A DNA stretch of 35,983 nt from Cryobacterium sp. (lineage in GTDB: Bacteria > Actinomycetota > Actinomycetes > Actinomycetales > Microbacteriaceae). This document shows, piece by piece, positions 1-6,519 of this stretch. Location of the stretch: NCBI RefSeq assembly GCF_025463825.1, contig NZ_JAODBG010000035.1, forward strand, positions 1 through 35,983, read 5' to 3'. The notes beneath the pieces were generated by a model that was given only the letters and a program-made list of their open reading frames with translations, was not told the DNA's origin and ran no database searches. Each line of letters begins with the position of its first letter. Position 1 is the first letter of the stretch. Both the position numbers and the translations under genes were made by a program.

Positions 1-503
1 GCGTCCAGTTCTTCCTTGACGCTCATCACCTCGCACTTTTGCACGAGCACGTTCTTCACGTACTGCTGGGTGACGGAGGAACCGCCGGAGACGTCGCCGC
101 TCTCGTTGAGAGTCGACAGCGCCCCACGGATGGTGCCCTGCAGGTCAATGCCGCCGTGTTCGTAGAAGCGCGGGTCCTCACCGGCGACGACGGCGTCGCG
201 CACGAACTGGCTGGTGGCCTGGAGCGGTACTTCGATGCGGTTCTGGTCGTAGAAGGAGGCCAGCGCATACGGGGTGCCGTCGTTCTGCACGGCGTAGATG
301 GTGCTCACCTGGGAGAGCTCTTCGATGGCGAGGTAGTTCGGCAGGTTTTCGAAGGTGTTGATGGTGCTGCGCGTGGCAACCCCGGATATCGCGAGGGCGG
401 GCGTGATCGCCACGGTGATCAACAGGCCGGCCACGGAGCTCATCGCGACGATTCCGATGAGGCCTCCGACGACGCCGGCGAATGATCTTCTGTAGTCCCC
501 CAT
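1..503 (-). CDS. Class A penicillin-binding protein, N-terminal part (cut by window edge)
   Basis: This is a bifunctional peptidoglycan synthase, of which only the first 167 residues are in the window. A cytoplasmic start is followed by one membrane anchor (about residues 9-40). The start of the glycosyltransferase 51 domain comes next, with the catalytic glutamate in GEDPRF (Glu109) and the GGSSVTQQYVKN segment. The protein is closely similar, almost residue for residue, to the larger PBP encoded at 1551-4190, so the two are tandem paralogues on the same strand separated by the metallophosphoesterase gene. The ATG at 503 is preceded by TAGGCT seven bases upstream and no Shine-Dalgarno sequence, which suggests a leaderless transcript. 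The transpeptidase and any PASTA domains lie outside the window, so completeness cannot be judged. Confidence 0.9.
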   Translation of the reverse strand, partial: MGDYRRSFAGVVGGLIGIVAMSSVAGLLITVAITPALAISGVATRSTINTFENLPNYLAIEELSQVSTIYAVQNDGTPYALASFYDQNRIEVPLQATSQFVRDAVVAGEDPRFYEHGGIDLQGTIRGALSTLNESGDVSGGSSVTQQYVKNVLVQKCEVMSVKEELD

Positions 504-510
504 GGACGTG

Positions 511-516
511 AGCCTA
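511..516 (-). promoter_or_regulatory. Possible -10 box (TAGGCT) of a leaderless promoter for the partial PBP gene
   Basis: TAGGCT fits the actinobacterial -10 pattern TANNNT. It ends seven bases before the ATG at 503, so transcription would begin at or next to the start codon. No ribosome binding site is visible. Assignment is by pattern and spacing only. Confidence 0.4.
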
Positions 517-576
517 TTCGAAGATTGCCTTTCGGCCCACTTGGCCCGCCCTCCAATGCCGGGGACGGGCATCCGG

Positions 577-1554
577 CTAGGCCGCGGTGAGGGTCAGCAG
601 GGTCGCTTCGGGCGGGCAGGCGAAGCGCACCGGCGCGAAGATCGAGGTGCCCAAACCCGCGGAAACGTTGAGGTACGCGGTGCGCAGGCCCACGTTCCAC
701 AGGCTGAGCCCCTTCACCTGGCGGCGGGGAATATCACAATTCGTCACCAATGCGCCGAACTTGGGGATGCAGACCTGGCCGCCGTGGGTGTGCCCGGCCA
801 GGATCAGCTGGGCGCCGTGGTTGACGAACGAGTTCAGCACCCGCTGGTACGGCGCGTGCACCACACCGACGGTGAGCGTGGAGCGGGCCGCGGCCGGCTG
901 GCTGGGATCGGGCCAGGTTTCCTCGGCGAGCGGGTCGTTGCCGCGCATCTCATCGATCGCGCCGGTGATGAGGTCGAGCCGATCGCGGCGGATGTGCGGG
1001 TCGTCCACCCCGAAGATCTCCAGGTGGGTGCCGTTGATGTCCATCGACTCCGCGGCGTTGTTCAGGTCGGTCCAGCCCAGCTCGGCGAACACCCGGTGCA
1101 GGTCGTCGGTGTCGAGCTCCACATGACGCACCCGCAGGCTCGACGGGCCGGTGAAGTAGCGAAGCGGGTTCTTCGGCTGCGGGCCGAAGAAGTCGTTCGA
1201 CCCGTTCACGAAGATGCCCGGGATGCCCGTGAACGGTTCGAGGGCGTACTCCACGCCCGCGATGCCGTCTTCGTGGCCGAGGTTGTCGCCGGTGTTGACC
1301 ACCAGGTGCGGCTGCAGCCGGGCGAGGTCGCGCACCCAGTCCTGCTTGTCGCGCTGCCACGGCGCCATGTGCAGGTCGGAAAGGTGCAGCACCCGGATCG
1401 GTTCGGAGCCGGGGGCGAGCACTGGCACGGTTACCTCACGCAGGGTGAACCGGCGGCGCTCCACGAGCGACCCCCAGGCGAAGGCGCCCAGCCCGGCCGC
1501 GGTCACCGTGGCGGCCGAGGCCAGGAGGGCGCGGCCCACTCGTGCTGCGCTCAT
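577..1554 (-). CDS. Membrane-anchored metallophosphoesterase (calcineurin-like), paired with PBP
   Basis: This is a 325-residue metallophosphoesterase, probably acting outside the membrane because an N-terminal hydrophobic segment (about residues 8-30) precedes the catalytic domain. Metal-binding motifs are clear: LSDLH (Asp60, His62), NTGDN (Asp90, Asn91) and a C-terminal GHTHGGQ. The usual GNHD/E motif reads GSND (about residues 118-121), so the histidine is an asparagine. The ATG at 1554 overlaps the stop of the PBP gene by four bases (ATGA), so translation is coupled. The same pairing is known in mycobacteria, where ponA2 (Rv3682) is followed by Rv3683. The substrate is unknown; the context suggests an envelope-related phosphoester. 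Longer in-frame upstream sequence exists but lies inside the PBP gene, so the overlap start is preferred. Confidence 0.9.
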   Translation of the reverse strand: MSAARVGRALLASAATVTAAGLGAFAWGSLVERRRFTLREVTVPVLAPGSEPIRVLHLSDLHMAPWQRDKQDWVRDLARLQPHLVVNTGDNLGHEDGIAGVEYALEPFTGIPGIFVNGSNDFFGPQPKNPLRYFTGPSSLRVRHVELDTDDLHRVFAELGWTDLNNAAESMDINGTHLEIFGVDDPHIRRDRLDLITGAIDEMRGNDPLAEETWPDPSQPAAARSTLTVGVVHAPYQRVLNSFVNHGAQLILAGHTHGGQVCIPKFGALVTNCDIPRRQVKGLSLWNVGLRTAYLNVSAGLGTSIFAPVRFACPPEATLLTLTAA

Positions 1555-4190
1555 TCGTCGTTCCCCGCTCCGTTGTTGCCGTTGTTGTTCCCGTTGCCGT
1601 TGCCGTTGCCGTTGTTCGTGTCGGCGCCGGCTGCGTCGACCCTGCCCACGACCAGGGTGACGGTGCCGCCCGTTGTGGTCGGGACGCCGGAGACCGGGCT
1701 CATCGAGATGACTTCGCCGTCGGCGCCCTCGTCGGTGATGACCTGGTCGGTGGTCACCACGGTGAAGTCCGTGAGGGCCGCCTGGGCGTCCTCGATCGAG
1801 TCGCCCACCACATCCGGCAGCAACACCTGGTTGCCGCGGCTGGTGTACAGGGTGACGGTGGCGCCGACAGTGGCGGTGGTGCCGTTGCCCGGGTCGGTGC
1901 CGGCGGCGGTGCCCTCCGGCAGTTCGGAATCGACCATGCCGCCGTCGAGTACCTCGAAGCCGGCGCCTTCCAGCGCGTCGGTGGCCTCGTCGATGTCGTC
2001 CCCGCGGACGTCCGGCACGGACACCTGCGCGCCCTGGATGACGTTGTTGGTCGCCTCCTCGAAGTCGTCCCCGCCGTACTTGGCGTTGGCGACGCTCATG
2101 ATGTCCGGCCACATGCGGTGCCGGGCCGTGGCGGCCTGGCCGCTGTCGAAGTAGGTCTGGCGCTGGTTGCGCTCGCCGGTGACGCTCACGACGCCCACGA
2201 CGGTGGCGATGTTGCTGCTCGCGCCGCTCATCCAGGTGTCCTTGGCGAAGTCGGTGGTTCCGGTCTTACCGATCATCGGCACCTTGGGGAAGGTGTTGCC
2301 GTTCGACTGCACGGCGGATCCCTCGGTGAGCACCTTGCCCATGGCATAGGCCATGCCGGCGGCGACCGACGGCTCGACCGACTGGGTGCAGTTGGACTTG
2401 GGCGGGTCGATCTCGGTGCCGTCCGCCCCAACGATGCGGTCGATCGCGATGGCGGAGCAGGTCAGACCGTCGTTGGCGATGCCGGCGAAGGCCACGGCCA
2501 TCGACAGCGGCGCGATCTCCTGGGTGCCGAGCACCGAGCTGGCGCCCTCTGACAGCTCACCGCCATCGGCCCGGGTCACCCCGAAGGACTCGGCGGTCTT
2601 CTTGATCTCACACAGGTCGAGTTTCTTGGCCATGCCGATGAAGCCGGTGTTGATGGAGTTGATGGTGGACTGCAGGGCGCTGTAGTTGGTGCCGCTCTCG
2701 TTGGCGTCATTCTTGGGGTTGAAGCCCGTGCCGTAGCTGACCGATCCGCTGTCCACGCAGGTGTCCTTGAAGGTGCCCCAGTTGGCCTTCCGGGCCGAGT
2801 CGACCCGCTCGTTGAGGGAGTGGCCCTCCTTCAACCATTCGGCCAGGGTGAAGACCTTGTAGGTGGAGCCGGGCTGGAACCCTGACGAACCGCCCTCGGT
2901 CTTGTTGGTGTTGTAGTTGATGCTGGTGTACTCCGGGCCCAGCGCGAGCACATCCGGGTCCTGGCTGTAGATCTTGTTCTGCGCCATCACGAGCACCCGG
3001 CCGGTGCCGACCTGCACGGTCGTGGCGACCCCGCCGACGTCCCAGGTCTCCCCGGTGTCTTCGTCCACGTAGGTCTCCGGCACGTTGTCGGAGATCGTCT
3101 GCTCGGCGGCGAACTGCAGTTCGAGGTCGAGGGTGGTGTAGATGTCGTAGCCGCCGCGACGGAAGTTGAGCATCCGGGTCTCTTCGTCTTCGCCGAAGGT
3201 CGGGTCGCTCTTGAGGATGTGGGTGACGTAGTCACAGAAGTAGGCGCTGCCGCCGGCGGTCTGGCATCCGGTGCTCGGCTCGGTGATGGTCGGCTCGATG
3301 ACGGTGGCCACGGCCTCGTCGTACTGCTCCTGGGTGACCTTCTTGTACTTGAGCATCTCGCCCAGGATGTAGTCGCGGCGCTCCTTGTTGGCCTGGTAGG
3401 CGTTGGCGGCGCCGTTGGTTTCGCTGTTCGGCTTGTCGAGGCGGAACTTCTCCGGGTTGTTCACGATCGCGATCAGGCTGGCCGACTGCGCCAGGGTGAG
3501 GTTGGCCGCGGTGGTGTTGAAGTAGTAGTTCGCGGCGCTCTCGATGCCGTAGGTGCTGCCGCCGAACAGGGTGATGTTGAGGTAGCCCTGCAGGATCTCG
3601 TCCTTGCTGTAGGTCTTCTCCACCCCGATCGCGTACCGCATCTCGCGCAGCTTGCGGTCGGGGGAGGTCTCGGTGGCGTCGAGGTAGCAGGCGTCGAGTT
3701 CTTCCTCGTCGGTGAGCACCTCGCACTTCTGCACGAGAACGTTCTTCACGTACTGCTGGGTGATCGACGAGCCACCCTGGGTGCCGCCGCCGGTGATGGT
3801 GGAGAGGGCGCCGCGCACGGTGCCCTGGATGTCGACGCCGCCGTGCTGGAGGAAGCGCGGGTCTTCACCGGCCACCGCGGCATCCTGCACGAACTGGCTC
3901 ATGCTCTCCAGCGGAACCTCGATGCGGTTCTGGTCGTAGAAGTTGGCCAGCGGGTACGGGTTGCCGTCGTTCTGCACGGCCCAGATGGTGCTCACCTGCG
4001 ACAGCTGGTCGACCTTGAGGTAGTCGGGCAGGCTCTCGAACGCGTTGATGGTGTTCGTGGCAGTCATGCCGGTGATGGCTAGTGCGGGGGTGACACCGAC
4101 GGTGACCAGCACACCCGCGACGGCGCTCATTCCAATGAAACCGAGGAGGCCGCCGAGCGCTCCACTAACCGTACGTTTTTTGGCAGACAT
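1551..4190 (-). CDS. Class A penicillin-binding protein with two PASTA domains (PonA2-like)
   Basis: This bifunctional transglycosylase/transpeptidase polymerises and cross-links peptidoglycan at the outer face of the membrane. From the ATG at 4190 it is 879 residues; a TTG at 4211 would add seven. In order it has a short cytoplasmic tail, a membrane anchor (about 10-40), a GT51 domain (Glu109 in GEDPRF, QGGSSITQQYVKN) and a transpeptidase domain. The transpeptidase motifs are STYK (about 440), SIN and KTGT (about 640). Two PASTA modules (about 720-850, starting VPDVRG and LPDVVG) and a tail rich in asparagine and glycine follow. All catalytic motifs are intact. It is paralogous to the partial gene at 1-503, and its stop overlaps the metallophosphoesterase start. 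PASTA modules in actinobacterial PBPs are associated with muropeptide or lipid II binding; that role is inferred here. Confidence 0.93.
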   Translation of the reverse strand: MSAKKRTVSGALGGLLGFIGMSAVAGVLVTVGVTPALAITGMTATNTINAFESLPDYLKVDQLSQVSTIWAVQNDGNPYPLANFYDQNRIEVPLESMSQFVQDAAVAGEDPRFLQHGGVDIQGTVRGALSTITGGGTQGGSSITQQYVKNVLVQKCEVLTDEEELDACYLDATETSPDRKLREMRYAIGVEKTYSKDEILQGYLNITLFGGSTYGIESAANYYFNTTAANLTLAQSASLIAIVNNPEKFRLDKPNSETNGAANAYQANKERRDYILGEMLKYKKVTQEQYDEAVATVIEPTITEPSTGCQTAGGSAYFCDYVTHILKSDPTFGEDEETRMLNFRRGGYDIYTTLDLELQFAAEQTISDNVPETYVDEDTGETWDVGGVATTVQVGTGRVLVMAQNKIYSQDPDVLALGPEYTSINYNTNKTEGGSSGFQPGSTYKVFTLAEWLKEGHSLNERVDSARKANWGTFKDTCVDSGSVSYGTGFNPKNDANESGTNYSALQSTINSINTGFIGMAKKLDLCEIKKTAESFGVTRADGGELSEGASSVLGTQEIAPLSMAVAFAGIANDGLTCSAIAIDRIVGADGTEIDPPKSNCTQSVEPSVAAGMAYAMGKVLTEGSAVQSNGNTFPKVPMIGKTGTTDFAKDTWMSGASSNIATVVGVVSVTGERNQRQTYFDSGQAATARHRMWPDIMSVANAKYGGDDFEEATNNVIQGAQVSVPDVRGDDIDEATDALEGAGFEVLDGGMVDSELPEGTAAGTDPGNGTTATVGATVTLYTSRGNQVLLPDVVGDSIEDAQAALTDFTVVTTDQVITDEGADGEVISMSPVSGVPTTTGGTVTLVVGRVDAAGADTNNGNGNGNGNNNGNNGAGNDE
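1591..1614. repeat. Hexanucleotide repeat (CCGTTG)4 in the PBP tail
   Basis: Four perfect copies of CCGTTG, flanked by imperfect copies from about 1571, encode the Asn-Gly-rich C-terminal tail of the PBP. Copy-number change would be in frame and would alter tail length without breaking the gene or its overlap with the downstream phosphoesterase. Confidence 0.8.
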
Positions 4191-4197
4191 ACAATTG

Positions 4198-4203
4198 AGC
4201 GTA
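4198..4203 (-). promoter_or_regulatory. Possible -10 box (TACGCT) of the PBP gene, near-leaderless
   Basis: On the minus strand TACGCT ends seven bases before the ATG at 4190, and no Shine-Dalgarno sequence is seen before either that ATG or the alternative TTG at 4211. Only 50 bases separate this gene from the divergent DUF4177 start, so the two promoters must overlap. Confidence 0.4.
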
Positions 4204-4240
4204 AGGGACAATTCTGAATAACAGCCTGAATCGGAGCCGC

Positions 4241-4408
4241 ATGACTGCCTGGGAATACCTCACCACACCGCTGATGATCCACAACACCGCAGCGATCCTG
4301 AACAACTGGGGATCCGAAGGCTGGGAGCTCGTGCAGGTGGTCACCGGACCGGAGGGCGGCCTTGTCGCGTACCTGAAGCGTCCGGTCGCCGGCGCGCAGG
4401 GCGCCTGA
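4241..4408 (+). CDS. Small DUF4177-family protein
   Basis: A 55-residue protein starting MTAWEYLTTP and containing WGSEGWELVQVV, the pattern of the DUF4177 family of small conserved proteins with no established function. The start is supported by GGAG six bases upstream. It is divergent from the PBP gene and is followed after two bases by the RidA-like gene, so the two are almost certainly co-transcribed. The same small gene commonly precedes a RidA-like gene next to PBP genes in actinobacteria, from general familiarity with these genomes. It is too short for many gene callers to report. Confidence 0.85.
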   Translation: MTAWEYLTTPLMIHNTAAILNNWGSEGWELVQVVTGPEGGLVAYLKRPVAGAQGA

Positions 4409-4410
4409 TC

Positions 4411-4881
4411 GTGTCGATGATCGAAGCTCGGCTGGCCGAGCTCGGCATCGAGCTGCCGTCGGTGGTTCCGCCGGTCGCGTCGTACGTTCCCGCGGTGGTG
4501 AGCGGTTCGATGGTGTTCACCTCCGGGCAGCTGCCCATGGTGGCCGGCTCACTGCCCGCCACGGGCAAGGTCGGTGACGGCGCCGGCCTGGTGCCCGCCG
4601 CGGATGCCCAGGGCTACGCCCGGCAGTGCGCGCTGAACGCGCTCGCCGCCGTCCAGAGCGTGATCGGGTCGCTGGACCGGATCACCCAGGTGGTCAAGGT
4701 CACCGGTTTCGTCGCCTCCGACCCGTCGTTCACCGGCCAGCCCGGTGTGGTCAACGGCGCATCCGACGTGCTCGGTGAGATCTTCGGCACCATCGGCGTG
4801 CACGCCCGCTCCGCCGTGGGTGTGTCGGTGCTGCCGCTGGACTCCCCGGTCGAGGTCGAGCTGATCGTCACCTTCGCCTAG
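4411..4881 (+). CDS. RidA/YjgF-family protein (enamine/imine deaminase-like)
   Basis: A 156-residue RidA-fold protein. RidA enzymes hydrolyse reactive 2-aminoacrylate-type enamines and imines, releasing ammonia, and act as trimers in the cytoplasm. The SGQLP segment (residues 38-42) and the region around Arg133 in HARSAVGV, the position of the arginine that holds the substrate carboxylate, are present. It belongs to the longer subgroup (about 150 residues rather than about 128), whose members are less well characterised, so the deaminase activity is not certain. It starts with GTG two bases after the DUF4177 stop. The two genes form a small operon read away from the PBP cluster. Confidence 0.88.
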   Translation: MSMIEARLAELGIELPSVVPPVASYVPAVVSGSMVFTSGQLPMVAGSLPATGKVGDGAGLVPAADAQGYARQCALNALAAVQSVIGSLDRITQVVKVTGFVASDPSFTGQPGVVNGASDVLGEIFGTIGVHARSAVGVSVLPLDSPVEVELIVTFA

Positions 4882-4901
4882 TAAATCTCTCAGAAAAGCG
4901 C

Positions 4902-4930
4902 GTGGCGCGGCCGGTCCGCGGTCGCGCCAC
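4902..4930. terminator. Hairpin between convergent genes, likely bidirectional terminator
   Basis: A perfect eight-base stem (GTGGCGCG with CGCGCCAC) and a 13-base loop lie 20 bases after the RidA-like stop. The acyltransferase gene ends just beyond on the other strand. There is no T-run, so it would be an imperfect intrinsic terminator, as is common in high-GC actinobacteria. Confidence 0.5.
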
Positions 4931-4933
4931 CCC

Positions 4934-5000
4934 GCTGGTCGAGCTTGTCCGCTGGTCGAGCTTGTCCGAGACCCCGTGACGTGCCTGCGTGTCGCGCCCC
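4934..5000. repeat. Interspersed intergenic repeat, family A, copy 1 (with 17-base tandem duplication)
   Basis: GCTGGTCGAGCTTGTCC occurs twice in tandem (4934-4950 and 4951-4967). The second copy continues into GAGACCCCGTGACGTGCC and onward to 5000. The stretch 4952-5000 matches 9042-9089 with only four differences. Both copies are intergenic. The core resembles a motif I recall as abundant between genes in Microbacteriaceae genomes (recollection, not checked). Confidence 0.85.
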
Positions 5001-5011
5001 GTCCGCTCCGC

Positions 5012-6319
5012 CTAGGGGTGCGGATGACTGGCCGCGAACGCCTTGCCGGCCCGGTTCGCCAGCTTCTGGGCCGGCAGCTCCACCCAGCGGTACATCAGCT
5101 GGGCCAGCAGCAGGCTGAGCGGCAGCGACACCAGCGCGCCCGCCCACCAGTACTCCGGCCCGAACAGCTGCCCGAAGCTGACCACCACCGGGAAGTGCAC
5201 GAGATACAGGCTGAAGCTGATGGCGCCGAGCCAGGCCAACAGCCGGCCGCTGAGCATCCGCTGCACGGGCGGCCACAGCGCCACGGTCGCCACGATGAGC
5301 GCCGCGCCCGGCACCCGTAGCGCCAGGGTCAGCTCGTTCCACGGTGCGGTGAGCACCGGCCGGAACAGCCAGTACGACACGAGCAGCACCGGCCCGAGCA
5401 CCGCGATGCCCGCCCACACCAGGGTGCCGCCGCGGCTGGCGGCCAACCGCTGCGAGCGGGCCTGCAGCGTCTCGTGGTTGGCGGCGAGCAGCGCGCCCAG
5501 GCCGAACGCGGGCAGGTACATCAGCGGTTCGCTGCCGAGCAGGTAGCCGGCGGTCGATGCGGCGAGCAGCAGCGCCACCCAGGCGAGCGTCCACCGGCGG
5601 GAGGCGACGGCAAGGATCACGCCCACCGGCAGCAGCAGGGAGAACCACATCTCCCAGGCCAGCGACCAGAGCGGCGGGTTGACGTCGGGCCGGCCGGTGT
5701 AGCCCAGGATGCTGGCTTCGCGCAGCAGGTTGCCGATGCCCAGGTCGGGGCTGCCCTGCTTCGCCATCCAGGCGCCGCCCTCGCCGGTGCGCGGCACGAG
5801 CAGGATCCACGCGGCGGCCAGCGCCACCGAGACGACCACCGGGATGGCCAGCCGGATGATGCGGCGCGGGTAGTAGGCCAGCCAGTCGTACCCCTGCGGG
5901 GCGGTGGTGGTGGCCGCGGTGGGCGCACCCTCGACGGCCAGCGCCGGGGTGCTGGCGGACACGGCCGGGACGCCGGACGTCGGCTCAGCGGAGCCGGCAG
6001 CCGGAGCGGGGGCGCTCGCAGCCTGCTCCGGGGCAGGGCGGGGCGTCCACGGCCAGCGACGCAACGGCGTGAGCACGAGCACGAACCCGCTGAGCACGAA
6101 GAACACCAGCACGAACTCCGGGCCGGCGAAGAGGATCTTCAACGGCGACAGGGTGACCCACCAGCCGGTGGAGAAGATCGCCACGTTCTCGCTCGACGAG
6201 TATGCGGCCGAGACCGAGGGCGCGGTCATCGACACGTGGTGCACGAGCACGATAGCGGCCGCCACCCCGCGCAAGGCGTCGAGGGCGACGAGTCTGGTGC
6301 GGGGCTCCTCGCGTGACAT
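5012..6319 (-). CDS. Acyltransferase-3 family membrane protein (OafA/YrhL-like)
   Basis: A 435-residue integral membrane protein of the acyltransferase 3 family, which moves acetyl or other acyl groups onto envelope sugars. The N-terminus carries the family hallmark LVALDALRGVAAAIVLVHH, followed by about ten hydrophobic helices. An Ala/Pro/Ser/Thr-rich stretch of about 65 residues (roughly 105-170) separates two early membrane segments; it lengthens a loop that is usually short and ends just before YDWLAYYPRRI. The ATG at 6319 is chosen because the hallmark begins shortly after it. TACGGT seven bases upstream suggests a leaderless start. No glycosyltransferase neighbour is present, so the acceptor is unknown. 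Confidence 0.85.
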   Translation of the reverse strand: MSREEPRTRLVALDALRGVAAAIVLVHHVSMTAPSVSAAYSSSENVAIFSTGWWVTLSPLKILFAGPEFVLVFFVLSGFVLVLTPLRRWPWTPRPAPEQAASAPAPAAGSAEPTSGVPAVSASTPALAVEGAPTAATTTAPQGYDWLAYYPRRIIRLAIPVVVSVALAAAWILLVPRTGEGGAWMAKQGSPDLGIGNLLREASILGYTGRPDVNPPLWSLAWEMWFSLLLPVGVILAVASRRWTLAWVALLLAASTAGYLLGSEPLMYLPAFGLGALLAANHETLQARSQRLAASRGGTLVWAGIAVLGPVLLVSYWLFRPVLTAPWNELTLALRVPGAALIVATVALWPPVQRMLSGRLLAWLGAISFSLYLVHFPVVVSFGQLFGPEYWWAGALVSLPLSLLLAQLMYRWVELPAQKLANRAGKAFAASHPHP

Positions 6320-6326
6320 TCGGCCT

Positions 6327-6332
6327 ACCGTA
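6327..6332 (-). promoter_or_regulatory. Possible -10 box (TACGGT) for the acyltransferase gene
   Basis: TACGGT fits TANNNT and ends seven bases before the ATG at 6319 on the minus strand. There is no good Shine-Dalgarno sequence. The acs stop is 200 bases upstream, leaving room for an independent promoter. Confidence 0.35.
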
Positions 6333-6519
6333 AATGCCCTTCGTGAACGTTTCCTCAACGCCTGTCGGCGGTTCGCGCCCGCGCCCGCCGGTCGAGTCGC
6401 ATCCGCGGACAAGGATTTAGTGAGTAAATTAGGACGCAATCGCCGCAAGGGTCCTTTTTTCCGCACTATCTCCTTGTTCGCGGTCGACGAGCGCGGGGGA
6501 CGACCTGCGCCGGCCTCGG

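Noticed and set aside
502..2154. A 550-residue plus-strand gene opposite the phosphoesterase and PBP
   Set aside because: Antisense shadow of two genes with clear catalytic motifs; composition is biased and no domain is seen.
6431..6460. Terminator AGGAC...GTCCT followed by six T on the plus strand
   Set aside because: The stem is only five pairs and both flanking genes are on the minus strand, so there is no transcript for it to end.
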